Shown here: one piece after another, positions 10,055 to 18,558 of the stretch
Layout: every line of letters begins with the position of its first letter
Numbering within the stretch: the stretch's first letter is position 1
NCBI RefSeq assembly: GCF_017315985.1
Contig: NZ_JAFLVR010000047.1
Location: forward strand, 28,539-92,538
DNA from: Candidatus Enterococcus murrayae
GTDB lineage: Bacteria; Bacillota; Bacilli; Lactobacillales; Enterococcaceae
Length of the DNA: 64,000 nucleotides
Direction: 5' to 3'
Notes under the pieces: generated by a model
Database searches by the model: none
What the model saw: the letters and a program-made list of their open reading frames with translations, nothing else
What the model was told of the DNA's origin: nothing
Program-made: the position numbers and the translations under genes

Positions 10055-11098
10055 ATGAAAATATTACTTTATTTTGAAGGACAGAATGTTATTGGTAAAT
10101 CAGGGATTGGTCGAGCGCTAAGCCACCAAAAAAGGGCGTTATCCTCGATGGGAATTGACTATACTCTTGATCCAAAAGCTACAGACTATGATATATTACA
10201 TATTAATACTTATGGACCAAGAAGTCTTCAACTGGTTAGAAAAGCGAAAAGACTTGGGAAAAAAGTTGTTTTTCATGCGCACTCAACTGAAGAAGATTTT
10301 CGCAACTCATTTGTCGGATCAAATCAGTTGGCTCCTTTGTTTAAGAAATGGTTGGTCGCTTTGTATCAACAAGCAGATCATTTGATTACACCAACACCTT
10401 ATTCAAAAAGCTTGCTTCGCAGTTATGGATTACAGCAACCAATCGCGGCTATTTCGAATGGAATCGATTTGAAGAAGTACTATCCAGACGGGCACAAGGA
10501 AGCGGCTTTCCGAAAGCACTTCAATTTGACAGAAACGCAAAAAGTCGTCATTTGCGTAGGTCTGTTTTTTGAGCGTAAAGGGATTTTAGATTTTGTAGAG
10601 ATAGCAGAGAAGATGCCTGATTATACCTTTATCTGGTTTGGGGATGTGCCGATGCTTTCGATCCCGGCTAATATTAGACGTGTAGTAAAAACCGCTCATC
10701 CTAGAAATGTCATATTTCCAGGTTACATCAACGGAGATTTGATTGAGGGCGCCTATTCTGGAGCCGATTTATTCTTCTTCCCGTCTTATGAAGAGACAGA
10801 AGGGATCGTCGTGTTAGAAGCTTTGGCTAGTCAGCAACAGGTCTTGCTAAGAGATATTCCTGTTTATGGAGGCTGGTTAAGTGATCGTGAAAATTGTTAT
10901 ATGGGAACCAATAACCAAGAGTTTGAAAAGTTGATTCGTCAATTGGTTAATCATCGTCTACCAAATCTTTCTTTGGCAGGATTTAAAACTGCTCAAGAAA
11001 AGAGTATTACACAAATTGGTAAAGAATTAAAATCTGTTTATGAAGCAGTGTTAGAGCTGCCTTATGATCATCAGATCTATGCAAAAGTCACGAAATAG
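10055..11098 (+). CDS. bgsA: GT4-family glycosyltransferase, probable glucosyl-diacylglycerol glycosyltransferase (BgsA type)
   Basis: 347 residues from the ATG at 10055, which follows AAGGAGG; an upstream in-frame TTG lies inside the leader. The N-terminal Rossmann half has HAHSTEEDFRNSF and the C-terminal half carries the GT4 EX7E-type motif (PSYEETEGIVVLEALAS). It is immediately followed by a second GT4 gene. In E. faecalis the same arrangement next to the FASII operon encodes BgsA and BgsB, which build diglucosyl- and monoglucosyl-diacylglycerol, the lipid anchor of lipoteichoic acid. The symbol is by family and synteny; the sugar specificity is inferred. Confidence 0.78.
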   Translation: MKILLYFEGQNVIGKSGIGRALSHQKRALSSMGIDYTLDPKATDYDILHINTYGPRSLQLVRKAKRLGKKVVFHAHSTEEDFRNSFVGSNQLAPLFKKWLVALYQQADHLITPTPYSKSLLRSYGLQQPIAAISNGIDLKKYYPDGHKEAAFRKHFNLTETQKVVICVGLFFERKGILDFVEIAEKMPDYTFIWFGDVPMLSIPANIRRVVKTAHPRNVIFPGYINGDLIEGAYSGADLFFFPSYEETEGIVVLEALASQQQVLLRDIPVYGGWLSDRENCYMGTNNQEFEKLIRQLVNHRLPNLSLAGFKTAQEKSITQIGKELKSVYEAVLELPYDHQIYAKVTK

Positions 11099-11113
11099 TT
11101 TGGAGGGATAGAC

Positions 11114-12352
11114 GTGCGGATCGGTTTTTTTACAGATACTTATTTTCCCCAAGTCAGCGGAGTAGCAACATCAATCAGAACATTAAAAAATGAACTCGAG
11201 AAGCAAGGACATGAAGTCTATATTTTTACGACGACTGATCCAGATGCGGATGAGTTTGAGAAAGATATTGTGCGTATGCCTAGTGTTCCCTTTGTATCCT
11301 TCAAAGATCGCCGAATTGTAGTACGGGGAATTTGGTTCGCTTATCAAGTAGCAAAGGAATTAGAATTAGAGATTATTCATACACACACAGAGTTTGGAGC
11401 TGGTTTTTTAGGGAAAATGGTAGCCAATCGCCTACGCATTCCTGTTGTTCACACCTATCATACAATGTATGAGGATTATCTTCATTATATAGCTAATGGT
11501 AAAGTGGTTAGACCTAGTCACGTTAAGCATTTCATTAAAATGTTTGTTAATCACTCTACGGGAGTCGTATGCCCAAGCAAACGGGTGGTGGACACATTGA
11601 AGCGCTATGAAGTAGATGTACCTATGCGAATCATCCCAACGGGTATAGATGTGACTCGTTTTGTCCGTTCGGATATAACAAAAGAGGATACTGATCGTTT
11701 ACGAGAGAAGTTGGGAATGCAGGAAAATGAGTTGATGATTTTATCGTTAAGTCGTATCTCTTATGAGAAGAATATCCACATCATCGTACAACAATTTCCG
11801 GAAATACTCATGAGTTATCCCAATGCTCGATTAGTTATCGTAGGAAAAGGACCCTACCGTGAAGATTTGGAAGAAATGACACGTGAACTGGGTATTGACG
11901 ATCATGTTCAGTTTACAGGAGAAGTTTCTCATGAAGAGGTTGCCTACTACTATCATGCGGCGGATTATTTTGTCAGTGCATCGACCTCTGAGACTCAAGG
12001 GTTGACCTATGCTGAGGCTATTGCTTCTGGAACACAATGCGTCGTTGAGGGAAATGATTATTTGGCTCAACTATTAAACGATGAATCTTTAGGGATAACG
12101 TTTGAGCATGATGAAGATTTTAGTGACTGTTTTATTCGTTATGCCCAACAACAAATTCCAATCGATCCCGAGGTGCAGAAGAATAAACTAGTCGAAATTT
12201 CGGCGGAACGTTTTGGTGATGAAATTCTCAAATTTTATCAAGAAATGCTCATTTACTATGCTGAAAATCACACAGAGGTTAGATCGCCAGTCCGTACAGT
12301 TCAAAAAATGCGGGTACGGATTAATTCGCTTAGAAATAACGAGGATAAATAA
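11114..12352 (+). CDS. bgsB: GT4-family glycosyltransferase, probable 1,2-diacylglycerol 3-glucosyltransferase (BgsB type)
   Basis: 412 residues, GTG start with GGAGGG ahead. MRIGFFTDTYFPQVSGVATSI is the classical opening of the diacylglycerol glucosyltransferase family. VVHTYHTMYEDY and the EX7E region SASTSETQGLTYAEAIASG follow, then a basic C-terminal tail likely to touch the membrane. The expected reaction is transfer of glucose from UDP-glucose to diacylglycerol on the cytoplasmic face. It starts 15 nt after the upstream glycosyltransferase, so they form an operon. Confidence 0.82.
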   Translation: MRIGFFTDTYFPQVSGVATSIRTLKNELEKQGHEVYIFTTTDPDADEFEKDIVRMPSVPFVSFKDRRIVVRGIWFAYQVAKELELEIIHTHTEFGAGFLGKMVANRLRIPVVHTYHTMYEDYLHYIANGKVVRPSHVKHFIKMFVNHSTGVVCPSKRVVDTLKRYEVDVPMRIIPTGIDVTRFVRSDITKEDTDRLREKLGMQENELMILSLSRISYEKNIHIIVQQFPEILMSYPNARLVIVGKGPYREDLEEMTRELGIDDHVQFTGEVSHEEVAYYYHAADYFVSASTSETQGLTYAEAIASGTQCVVEGNDYLAQLLNDESLGITFEHDEDFSDCFIRYAQQQIPIDPEVQKNKLVEISAERFGDEILKFYQEMLIYYAENHTEVRSPVRTVQKMRVRINSLRNNEDK

Positions 12353-12358
12353 AGCTGA

Positions 12359-12396
12359 AATCCATCTCTTCATGTATACTGGAGATGGATTATTTT
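12359..12396 (+). terminator. Hairpin after bgsB
   Basis: Perfect 10-bp stem AATCCATCTC / GAGATGGATT followed by ATTTTT. The following gene starts only 20 nt later, so this may be a partial terminator. TATACT in the loop could also serve as a -10. Confidence 0.65.
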
Positions 12397-12415
12397 TAAT
12401 ATGGAGGTCAGTAGT

Positions 12416-13282
12416 ATGAAAATAGGATTTATCGGAACAGGTGTGATGGGAAAATCCATCGTAAAACATTTTTTAGCTGCAGGGTATGAAGTTGCCGTAT
12501 ATAACCGTACGAAAAGTAAAACAGATGAGCTAGTTGCAGAGGGGGCTGAATGGCATGAAACTCCTGCAGAAGTGACTCATTTCAGCGAGATTGTTTTTTC
12601 AATGGTCGGTTATCCTAGCGATGTGGAAGAAATTTATTATGGAACGAACAGTATTTTTTCAGTAGATGTTACAGGCAAGGTATTAGTAGATTTGACGACA
12701 TCTACTCCAACATTAGCAGAAAAAATTTATCGAACTGCTAAGGAAAAGGGGGCAGAGGCGTTAGATGCCCCAGTTTCTGGCGGAGACTTGGGTGCGCAGA
12801 ATGGGACACTAACAATTATGGCAGGTGGTGATCAAGCCACTTTTGATAAAGTAGCCCCATTATTTGAAATTATGGGTAAGAGTTATTCACTGCAAGGTGA
12901 AGCAGGTGCTGGACAGCACACGAAGATGGCGAATCAAATTATGATTGCTGGGACAATGACTGGAATGACAGAGATGCTGGTTTATGCTAAAGCCGCTAAG
13001 CTGGACGTACCGAAAGTTTTAGAAACGTTAGGTGGCGGAGCTGCACAAAATTGGTCGATGGCCAATTATGCCCCTCGAATTCTGAAATCTGATTACTCTC
13101 CCGGTTTTTTTGTAAAACATTTTATCAAAGATTTAAAAATTGCTTTAGATGAAGCAGAAAAACTGCAGCTTGATTTGCCTGCAACTAAATTAGCGACTGA
13201 GCTTTATGAGCAATTAGCTGATCTTGGTTTTGAAAATGATGGTACTCAAGCGTTGATTAAATTGTGGTGGACAGAATCTTAA
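12416..13282 (+). CDS. NAD(P)-dependent beta-hydroxyacid dehydrogenase
   Basis: 288 residues from the ATG at 12416 (GGAGG at normal distance; an in-frame ATG at 12401 overlaps that ribosome binding site). It has an N-terminal Rossmann motif GFIGTGVMGKSIV, the substrate-binding signature DAPVSGGDLGAQNGTLTIMAGG, and the conserved Lys in GQHTKMANQ. These are features of the 3-hydroxyisobutyrate / 2-hydroxy-3-oxopropionate dehydrogenase family. The substrate is not predictable. It lies between the glycolipid genes and cfa, with no direct link to lipid metabolism visible. Confidence 0.85.
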   Translation: MKIGFIGTGVMGKSIVKHFLAAGYEVAVYNRTKSKTDELVAEGAEWHETPAEVTHFSEIVFSMVGYPSDVEEIYYGTNSIFSVDVTGKVLVDLTTSTPTLAEKIYRTAKEKGAEALDAPVSGGDLGAQNGTLTIMAGGDQATFDKVAPLFEIMGKSYSLQGEAGAGQHTKMANQIMIAGTMTGMTEMLVYAKAAKLDVPKVLETLGGGAAQNWSMANYAPRILKSDYSPGFFVKHFIKDLKIALDEAEKLQLDLPATKLATELYEQLADLGFENDGTQALIKLWWTES

Positions 13283-13345
13283 GTTAGATTTAGTAAAAAA
13301 ATCATAAATTAATTGATGAAAATCAATGCAAGATACGGTCGGATT

Positions 13346-13354
13346 TGATACAAT
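13346..13354 (+). promoter_or_regulatory. Extended -10 promoter of the DUF1797 gene
   Basis: TGA-TACAAT about 30 bp before the start codon; no clear -35. Confidence 0.45.
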
Positions 13355-13386
13355 AAGACAGAATTGAGAAGAAGGGGGGCACCTAG

Positions 13387-13617
13387 ATGAAACATTCACA
13401 ATTAGTTGCCATTATTAAACGCTTAGAAGCAATGACTGAATCGACCGATAATGAAGTACAGTTGCGTCGTTTTGAAAAAGAGGGCGTAGAAAAATGTACT
13501 GTAACTTATGATAATACAACAGAAACATTTGAGCTTACTGAAAGCGACAGCAAACAATCTTATCAATTTGACAACATCGACATCGTTGCGATGGAAATTT
13601 ATGATTTGATTCAATAA
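13387..13617 (+). CDS. DUF1797 (YkuJ-like) small protein
   Basis: 76 residues, acidic and soluble, strongly conserved in Firmicutes as far as I recognise (RLEAMTESTDNEVQLRRFEKEG, and a YQFDNIDIVAMEIYDLIQ C-terminus). Its function is not established. It has its own promoter and a tight terminator, so it is monocistronic. Confidence 0.82.
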   Translation: MKHSQLVAIIKRLEAMTESTDNEVQLRRFEKEGVEKCTVTYDNTTETFELTESDSKQSYQFDNIDIVAMEIYDLIQ

Positions 13618-13640
13618 AACGGGGAAACCCGTTTTTTTTT
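13616..13640 (+). terminator. Terminator of the DUF1797 gene
   Basis: Stem CGGG / CCCG with GAAA tetraloop, flanked by A and T runs; it overlaps the stop codon. Confidence 0.85.
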
Positions 13641-13779
13641 GTATTCTTTTTTATTAAGGGGTTTCATATAATTTTTGATTACAATTTTATGAGGAATTCC
13701 TATTTTTTTCGCCAACCCGGGGCAAATCTTTTGAACTTATTCAGTTTTAGTCAGAAGATACTATGAGGGAGGCAATAAT

Positions 13780-14943
13780 ATGTTAGACAAAGAAGTATAC
13801 AATCAATTATTTAAACCATCTTTCTCTCAAAAAACTCAAGTGACTTTTTGGGATGGTTCTGTAAAGGAATATGGAAAACCAGAAGGCGATGTTGTCTTTG
13901 AAATTATTTTTAATGAGAAAATTCCAGTAAAAGAGCTTATCAGTAATGCTTCGTTAGCACTTGGAGAAGCATACATGGAAAAGAAAATCGAAATCAAGGG
14001 TGATTTACAAGCGTTGATTTATGATGTGTATAATCAAGCAAACGGATTTTTCCATAATAATAACTTCAAAAAATGGATGCCAAAAGAAAAGCATACAAAA
14101 AAACAATCAGCCCATGATATCCATAGTCATTATGATTTAGGAAATGATTTTTATGAAATGTGGTTAGATCGAACGCTGACGTATTCTTGTGCTTACTTTG
14201 AAACGCCTGAGGATACGTTAGAAACAGCTCAAATCAATAAAGTGCATCATATCTTGAATAAATTGTTCATTCAACCAGGGGAGACATTGTTAGATATTGG
14301 CTGCGGTTGGGGAACGTTGATTTTGACTGCAGCAAAAGAATATAAGGTCAAAGCCAAAGGAATTACACTGAGCGAAGAGCAATTTCAACATATCCAAGAG
14401 ATTATCAAGAAAGAAAACCTAGAGGACACTGTATCTGTTGAATTGATGGATTACCGGGATCTAAAGGGTACGTTTGATCACATTACAAGTGTTGGCATGT
14501 TCGAGCACGTAGGTGCAGAAAATTTGCAGGAATACTTTAAAGTTGTTGAGAAGCATTTATCTCCTAATGGAACAGCGTTGATTCATGGAATCAGCCGCCA
14601 ACAAGGCGGAGCGAAAAATGCATGGATTAATCAATATATTTTCCCAGGCGGCTATATTCCTGGTGTGAGTGAACTAGTCGGACACATCACAGAAAATGAT
14701 CTGCAGTTGGTTGATCTTGAAAGTCTTCGTCGTGATTATCAGTTAACGTTGGAGCATTGGACAAGGAACTTCCATCAGGTGGCAGATAAAGTAATTGAAC
14801 AAAAAGATGAGACCTTTTATCGAATGTGGGATTTATATTTACAGGCCTGTGCAGCTTCATTCCAAGCCAGTAATATTGATGTTATCCAATATTTGTTGGT
14901 TCATCCCAATAATAATGCTGTTCCAATGCACCGGAATGTTTAA
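13780..14943 (+). CDS. cfa: Cyclopropane-fatty-acyl-phospholipid synthase
   Basis: 387 residues. An N-terminal lipid-binding region precedes a SAM methyltransferase fold with DIGCGWGTL near residue 172. Upstream of it lie HSHYDLGNDFYEMWLD and TYSCAYF, hallmarks of the CFA synthase family. It methylenates the double bond of unsaturated acyl chains in membrane phospholipids, commonly on entry to stationary phase or under acid stress. It sits just upstream of fabT and the FASII operon but has its own terminator. Confidence 0.95.
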   Translation: MLDKEVYNQLFKPSFSQKTQVTFWDGSVKEYGKPEGDVVFEIIFNEKIPVKELISNASLALGEAYMEKKIEIKGDLQALIYDVYNQANGFFHNNNFKKWMPKEKHTKKQSAHDIHSHYDLGNDFYEMWLDRTLTYSCAYFETPEDTLETAQINKVHHILNKLFIQPGETLLDIGCGWGTLILTAAKEYKVKAKGITLSEEQFQHIQEIIKKENLEDTVSVELMDYRDLKGTFDHITSVGMFEHVGAENLQEYFKVVEKHLSPNGTALIHGISRQQGGAKNAWINQYIFPGGYIPGVSELVGHITENDLQLVDLESLRRDYQLTLEHWTRNFHQVADKVIEQKDETFYRMWDLYLQACAASFQASNIDVIQYLLVHPNNNAVPMHRNV

Positions 14944-14968
14944 GAAGCGGATGTCCGCTTCTTTTTTT
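14942..14968 (+). terminator. Terminator of cfa
   Basis: Stem GAAGCGG / CCGCTTC with a 4-nt loop and seven T, overlapping the cfa stop codon. Confidence 0.88.
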
Positions 14969-15065
14969 GTCGTTAATTCCTTTGATAGACAAAGTATTTT
15001 ATTAATAGAAAAAATAAGAGGCATCAGCTACATTCATTAATTTTTGGTTAATTGAAAAAATGTAG

Positions 15066-15094
15066 TTGCATTCAGAAAAAAAATAAGATATAGT
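15066..15094 (+). promoter_or_regulatory. Promoter of the fabT-fab-acc operon
   Basis: TTGCAT (15066-15071), 17 nt, TATAGT (15089-15094). The -10 overlaps the first FabT box. Confidence 0.75.
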
Positions 15095-15107
15095 TTGAAC
15101 ATCAAAT
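15092..15107 (+). promoter_or_regulatory. FabT box 1
   Basis: AGTTTGAACATCAAAT is a near-palindrome matching the FabT consensus known from streptococci and enterococci (ANTTTGA..TCAAANT type). It overlaps the -10. Confidence 0.78.
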
Positions 15108-15124
15108 GATTTGATAATCAAACT
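15108..15124 (+). promoter_or_regulatory. FabT box 2
   Basis: GATTTGATAATCAAACT, an almost perfect FabT palindrome. It directly abuts box 1 and lies just ahead of the fabT ribosome binding site, so FabT can autorepress and repress the operon. Confidence 0.82.
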
Positions 15125-15138
15125 AATTAGGTGAGGAC

Positions 15139-15579
15139 ATGGAAAGAAACTGGGAAGAATTAAATACCTATTTAGTTTCAATTTTCAACGACGTTTTGTC
15201 GATTGAAGAAAACGAACTAAAAAAATCACAATTCAGCGATTTGACGATTACTGAGATGCATACTATTGATGCAATCGGGATGTACAAAAAGAAGACGACA
15301 ACAGAGGTTGCAAGAGAATTATTAGTAACTGTTGGCACCTTGACGACATCAATCAATCGCTTAGTGAAAAAGGGCTATGTAGAACGTATTCGCAGCGAAG
15401 ATGATCGACGAGTAGTTAAACTGGGTTTAACGAAAAAAGGACGTTTAGTATTTCGAATTCATCAGCATTTTCACCACGAGATGGTAAAAAGTGCCATCAA
15501 GGATTTGAATCCGGACGAGCAAGAGGTTTTCTTAAAAGCGCTAGTAAACCTATATAGTTACTTAGAGGAGATCAAATGA
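15139..15579 (+). CDS. fabT: FabT, MarR-family repressor of fatty-acid synthesis
   Basis: 146 residues with a MarR winged helix: helices around TEVARELLVTVGTLTTSINRLVKKGYVERIRSEDDRRVVKLGLTKKG. It is the first gene of the FASII operon, and two FabT-type palindromes sit at its promoter. In related cocci FabT uses acyl-ACP as co-repressor to shut down fab and acc genes when exogenous fatty acids are available. It overlaps fabH by 4 bp. Confidence 0.93.
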   Translation: MERNWEELNTYLVSIFNDVLSIEENELKKSQFSDLTITEMHTIDAIGMYKKKTTTEVARELLVTVGTLTTSINRLVKKGYVERIRSEDDRRVVKLGLTKKGRLVFRIHQHFHHEMVKSAIKDLNPDEQEVFLKALVNLYSYLEEIK

Positions 15580-16538
15580 GTATGGGGTTCGGAAAAATAA
15601 TCGCAACGGCACGCTATTTACCTGAAAAAGTCGTTACAAATGATGACTTGACCGAATGGCTGGATACGTCGGATGAATGGATAGAAACGCGGACAGGAAT
15701 CAAACAGCGACATATCGCCGAAGAGGAAAATACGTCGGATATGTGTTTGCGTGTTGCTGAAAAACTGATCGATAAAGCGACAATTGATCCTATGAGTTTG
15801 GATTTTATCATTGTTGCTACAATGTCGCCAGATTATACATCGCCTTCTGTAGCTTGTCAGGTACAAGGTCAACTCGGAGCTAAAAAGGCAATGGCTTTTG
15901 ACGTAACGGCGGCTTGTGCAGGATTTGTTTATGCATTAGCTACTGCCGAAAATTTTGTGCGCAGTGGAATGACTCGTGGAATCGTCATTGGCGGTGAAAA
16001 AATTTCTAAGCTGTTAGATTGGCAGGATCGCTCAGCTGCTGTACTTTTTGGTGATGGCGCTGCGGGAGTTTTGTTAGAAGCAAATGAAGAACCTTCTATT
16101 ATAAAGCAGATGCTGCGAGCAGATGGCGAACGAGCTAATGCATTGACCTCGGGTTTCCGCAAAAACAGTAATATCTTTCATGAAGAAACGGAGACTAATA
16201 CAGCGCTATCTATGGATGGCCGCGGAATCTGGAACTTCGCTTTAAATGATGTCACCAAAAGTTTGAAAGAATTTATTGGTGAGGAGTCAGTTGATTATTA
16301 TCTGCTGCATCAAGCCAATAAGCGAATCATTGAAAAAATGGCTCGTAAAATGAATGAGCCAATTGAAAAATTCCCTATGAATCTAATGAATTATGGGAAC
16401 ACTTCAGCTGCAAGTATCCCAATTTTATTGGATGAACTGGTTGAAGCAAATGTTTTATCTTTAAATAGCAAGCAAAAAGTGGTATTGACAGGCTATGGCG
16501 GTGGATTAGCGTGGGGGAACCTGCTGATTCAGCTGTAA
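15576..16538 (+). CDS. fabH: Beta-ketoacyl-ACP synthase III
   Basis: 320 residues. The catalytic Cys is residue 114 in DVTAACAGF, with His in LLHQANKRI and Asn in NYGNTSAAS completing the C-H-N triad. It condenses acetyl-CoA or another short acyl-CoA with malonyl-ACP to start fatty-acid synthesis. AGGAG at 15566-15570 favours the ATG at 15576. A second ATG at 15582 would number the Cys as 112, as in most FabH proteins. Confidence 0.97.
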   Translation: MSMGFGKIIATARYLPEKVVTNDDLTEWLDTSDEWIETRTGIKQRHIAEEENTSDMCLRVAEKLIDKATIDPMSLDFIIVATMSPDYTSPSVACQVQGQLGAKKAMAFDVTAACAGFVYALATAENFVRSGMTRGIVIGGEKISKLLDWQDRSAAVLFGDGAAGVLLEANEEPSIIKQMLRADGERANALTSGFRKNSNIFHEETETNTALSMDGRGIWNFALNDVTKSLKEFIGEESVDYYLLHQANKRIIEKMARKMNEPIEKFPMNLMNYGNTSAASIPILLDELVEANVLSLNSKQKVVLTGYGGGLAWGNLLIQL

Positions 16539-16589
16539 GTTTGTTAAAAATATAAAATCAAAACTTAAAATTATCGGGGGAAACAACTT

Positions 16590-16817
16590 ATGACATTCGA
16601 AAAAATCCAAGACATTATCGTAGAAGAACTAGGAGTAGAAAAAGAAGAAGTAAAATTAGAAACAAACATTCAAGAAGATCTTGAGGCAGATAGCTTGGAC
16701 TTGTTCCAAATCATCAACGAAATCGAAGACGAATTTGATGTGAAAATCGAAACAGAAGACGGTATCACAACTGTTAAAGATTTAGTTGAATATGTTGAAA
16801 AACAACAAAACGCTTAA
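16590..16817 (+). CDS. acpP: Acyl carrier protein
   Basis: 75 residues and very acidic. The 4'-phosphopantetheine attachment Ser is in [19 protein letters not shown]. It carries growing acyl chains through the FASII cycle. It is separated from fabH by 51 bp and from fabD by 64 bp containing a stable hairpin. Its codon use looks highly expressed. Confidence 0.97.
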   Translation: MTFEKIQDIIVEELGVEKEEVKLETNIQEDLEADSLDLFQIINEIEDEFDVKIETEDGITTVKDLVEYVEKQQNA

Positions 16818-16834
16818 TTAATAAAATTTCGGGA

Positions 16835-16861
16835 AAAGGCTAGGCGTAAGGCCTGGCCTTT
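16835..16861 (+). terminator. Hairpin at the acpP-fabD junction
   Basis: An 11-bp stem (AAAGGCTAGGC / GCCTGGCCTTT, one wobble) with a 5-nt loop. It is not followed by a proper T-run. It is therefore more likely an attenuator or an mRNA 3'-end stabiliser that raises acpP over downstream genes than a full terminator. In E. faecalis this junction holds fabK. Confidence 0.6.
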
Positions 16862-16881
16862 CCTGCTATTAGGAGACGATC

Positions 16882-17826
16882 ATGAAAACAGCATTCTTGT
16901 TCAGCGGGCAGGGCGCTCAATATGTTGGAATGGGCAAAGAGTTATATCAGCAAGAAAAAATTGTAAAAGAAACCTTTGAAGAGGCTAGTGATTTATTAGG
17001 CTTTTCAATGGAGGACTTGTGTTTCGAAGAAAATGATCAGTTAAATGAAACAAAGTACACGCAACCAGCTATTTTGACAGTCAGCACGGCTTTCTTACGT
17101 ATTTTAACAACTCAAGGATTTCAAGCTGATGCATTGGCAGGCTTAAGTTTAGGTGAGTATACAGCGTTAGTTGCATCAGGTGCACTAAAATTTAGCGATG
17201 CGGTACAGCTTGTTTACAAGCGTGGTCAGTTCATGAGTGAAGCTGCGCCAACTGGAAGTGGAAAAATGGTAGCTGTGATGAATACAGCTGCTGAAGTGAT
17301 TGAAGATTGCTGTCATCAGGCTTCTGCTCTCGGAGTTGTTTCGCCAGCAAACTATAATACTCCGCAACAAATCGTGATTGGCGGTGAAGTTGCCGCAGTC
17401 GAAAAAGCGGAAGAATTATTGCAAGCTGCTGGAACAAAAAGGATGATTCCGTTGAACGTTAGCGGTCCATTCCATACCGCATTATTAGAACCTGCCAGCA
17501 AACGCTTGAATCAAGAGCTGCAGACAATCACTTTTTCAGAAATGAATGTTCCTGTGATTTCAAATACCACTGCAGAAAGTATGCCTCAAGGCGAAATCGT
17601 TTCATTATTAACGAAACAAGTGATGTCACCGGTACGATTCAGTGACAGTATCGAGAAGTTGAAGGAATTAGGTATTTCTCAACTAGTCGAGATTGGTCCT
17701 GGAAAAACACTAACCGGCTTTATTAAGAAGATTGATCGTTCGTTATCGATGAGTCGTGTGGAAGATAGCAAAACATTAGCAGAAACAATCAGCTTTTTGG
17801 GAGGTCCTAATGGAACTAACGAATAA
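16882..17826 (+). CDS. fabD: Malonyl-CoA:ACP transacylase
   Basis: 314 residues. FSGQGAQYVGMG opens the protein and the nucleophile is Ser89 in GLSLGEYTAL. The active-site His is in VSGPFHTALL. It loads malonate onto ACP. It follows acpP directly, where many related operons carry the enoyl reductase fabK in between. It overlaps fabG by 17 bp. Confidence 0.96.
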   Translation: MKTAFLFSGQGAQYVGMGKELYQQEKIVKETFEEASDLLGFSMEDLCFEENDQLNETKYTQPAILTVSTAFLRILTTQGFQADALAGLSLGEYTALVASGALKFSDAVQLVYKRGQFMSEAAPTGSGKMVAVMNTAAEVIEDCCHQASALGVVSPANYNTPQQIVIGGEVAAVEKAEELLQAAGTKRMIPLNVSGPFHTALLEPASKRLNQELQTITFSEMNVPVISNTTAESMPQGEIVSLLTKQVMSPVRFSDSIEKLKELGISQLVEIGPGKTLTGFIKKIDRSLSMSRVEDSKTLAETISFLGGPNGTNE

Positions 17827-18541
17827 AACAGTGTTTATTACCGGCAGCAGCCGTGGAATAGGTTGGGCCATAGCGAAAGCTTTTGCTCAAGCAGGAGCCA
17901 ATATTGTATTGAACGGCCGAAAAGCGATCCCAGCAGAGAAAGTAGCTGAGATTGAAGCTTTAGGTGTGAAATGTACTAGCATTTGCGGCGACATCAGCTC
18001 GTTTGATGAAGCTGGAAAAATGATTAAGGAATGTGAAGAAACTTTAGACTCGGTCGATATTCTGATTAATAATGCCGGAATTACAAAGGATCAATTACTT
18101 TTACGAATGAAACCCGAGGACTTTGATGCAGTCATGGACATCAATTTAAAAGGAACATTTAATATGACTCAGCAGGTTTTGAAGAAAATGATGAAAAAAC
18201 GTGCCGGTGCGATTATCAATCTGTCCAGCGTAGTAGGATTGATCGGGAATGTCGGGCAAAGCAACTATGCTGCAAGCAAAGCTGGTGTGATCGGTTTTAC
18301 CAAAGCTGTAGCGCGAGAAGTAGCACCACGGGGAATCACTTGTAATGCGATTGCCCCTGGTTTTATCAAAACGGATATGACAGATGAACTGAACGATAAA
18401 GTTAAAGAACAAATGGAAGGGCAAATTCCGCTAAAATGTTTTGGCAATGTGGATGATGTGGCAAATGCTGCCTTATTCTTGGCGCAAAATAGTTATATCA
18501 CCGGTCAAGTATTGAACGTTGATGGCGGAATGGTCATGTAA
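17810..18541 (+). CDS. fabG: 3-oxoacyl-ACP reductase
   Basis: 243 residues of the short-chain dehydrogenase family. The nucleotide-binding motif is TGSSRGIG, NNAG follows, and the catalytic Ser-Tyr-Lys includes YAASK. It reduces beta-ketoacyl-ACP with NADPH. GGGAGG inside the end of fabD serves as ribosome binding site, giving tight coupling. Confidence 0.97.
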   Translation: MELTNKTVFITGSSRGIGWAIAKAFAQAGANIVLNGRKAIPAEKVAEIEALGVKCTSICGDISSFDEAGKMIKECEETLDSVDILINNAGITKDQLLLRMKPEDFDAVMDINLKGTFNMTQQVLKKMMKKRAGAIINLSSVVGLIGNVGQSNYAASKAGVIGFTKAVAREVAPRGITCNAIAPGFIKTDMTDELNDKVKEQMEGQIPLKCFGNVDDVANAALFLAQNSYITGQVLNVDGGMVM

Positions 18542-18558
18542 AGAAAGGACGGAATAAA

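Noticed and set aside
16537..16566. A third FabT box upstream of acpP
   Set aside because: AAGTTTG and CAAAACTT are there but are 15 nt apart, unlike the compact FabT palindrome; no promoter elements accompany it.
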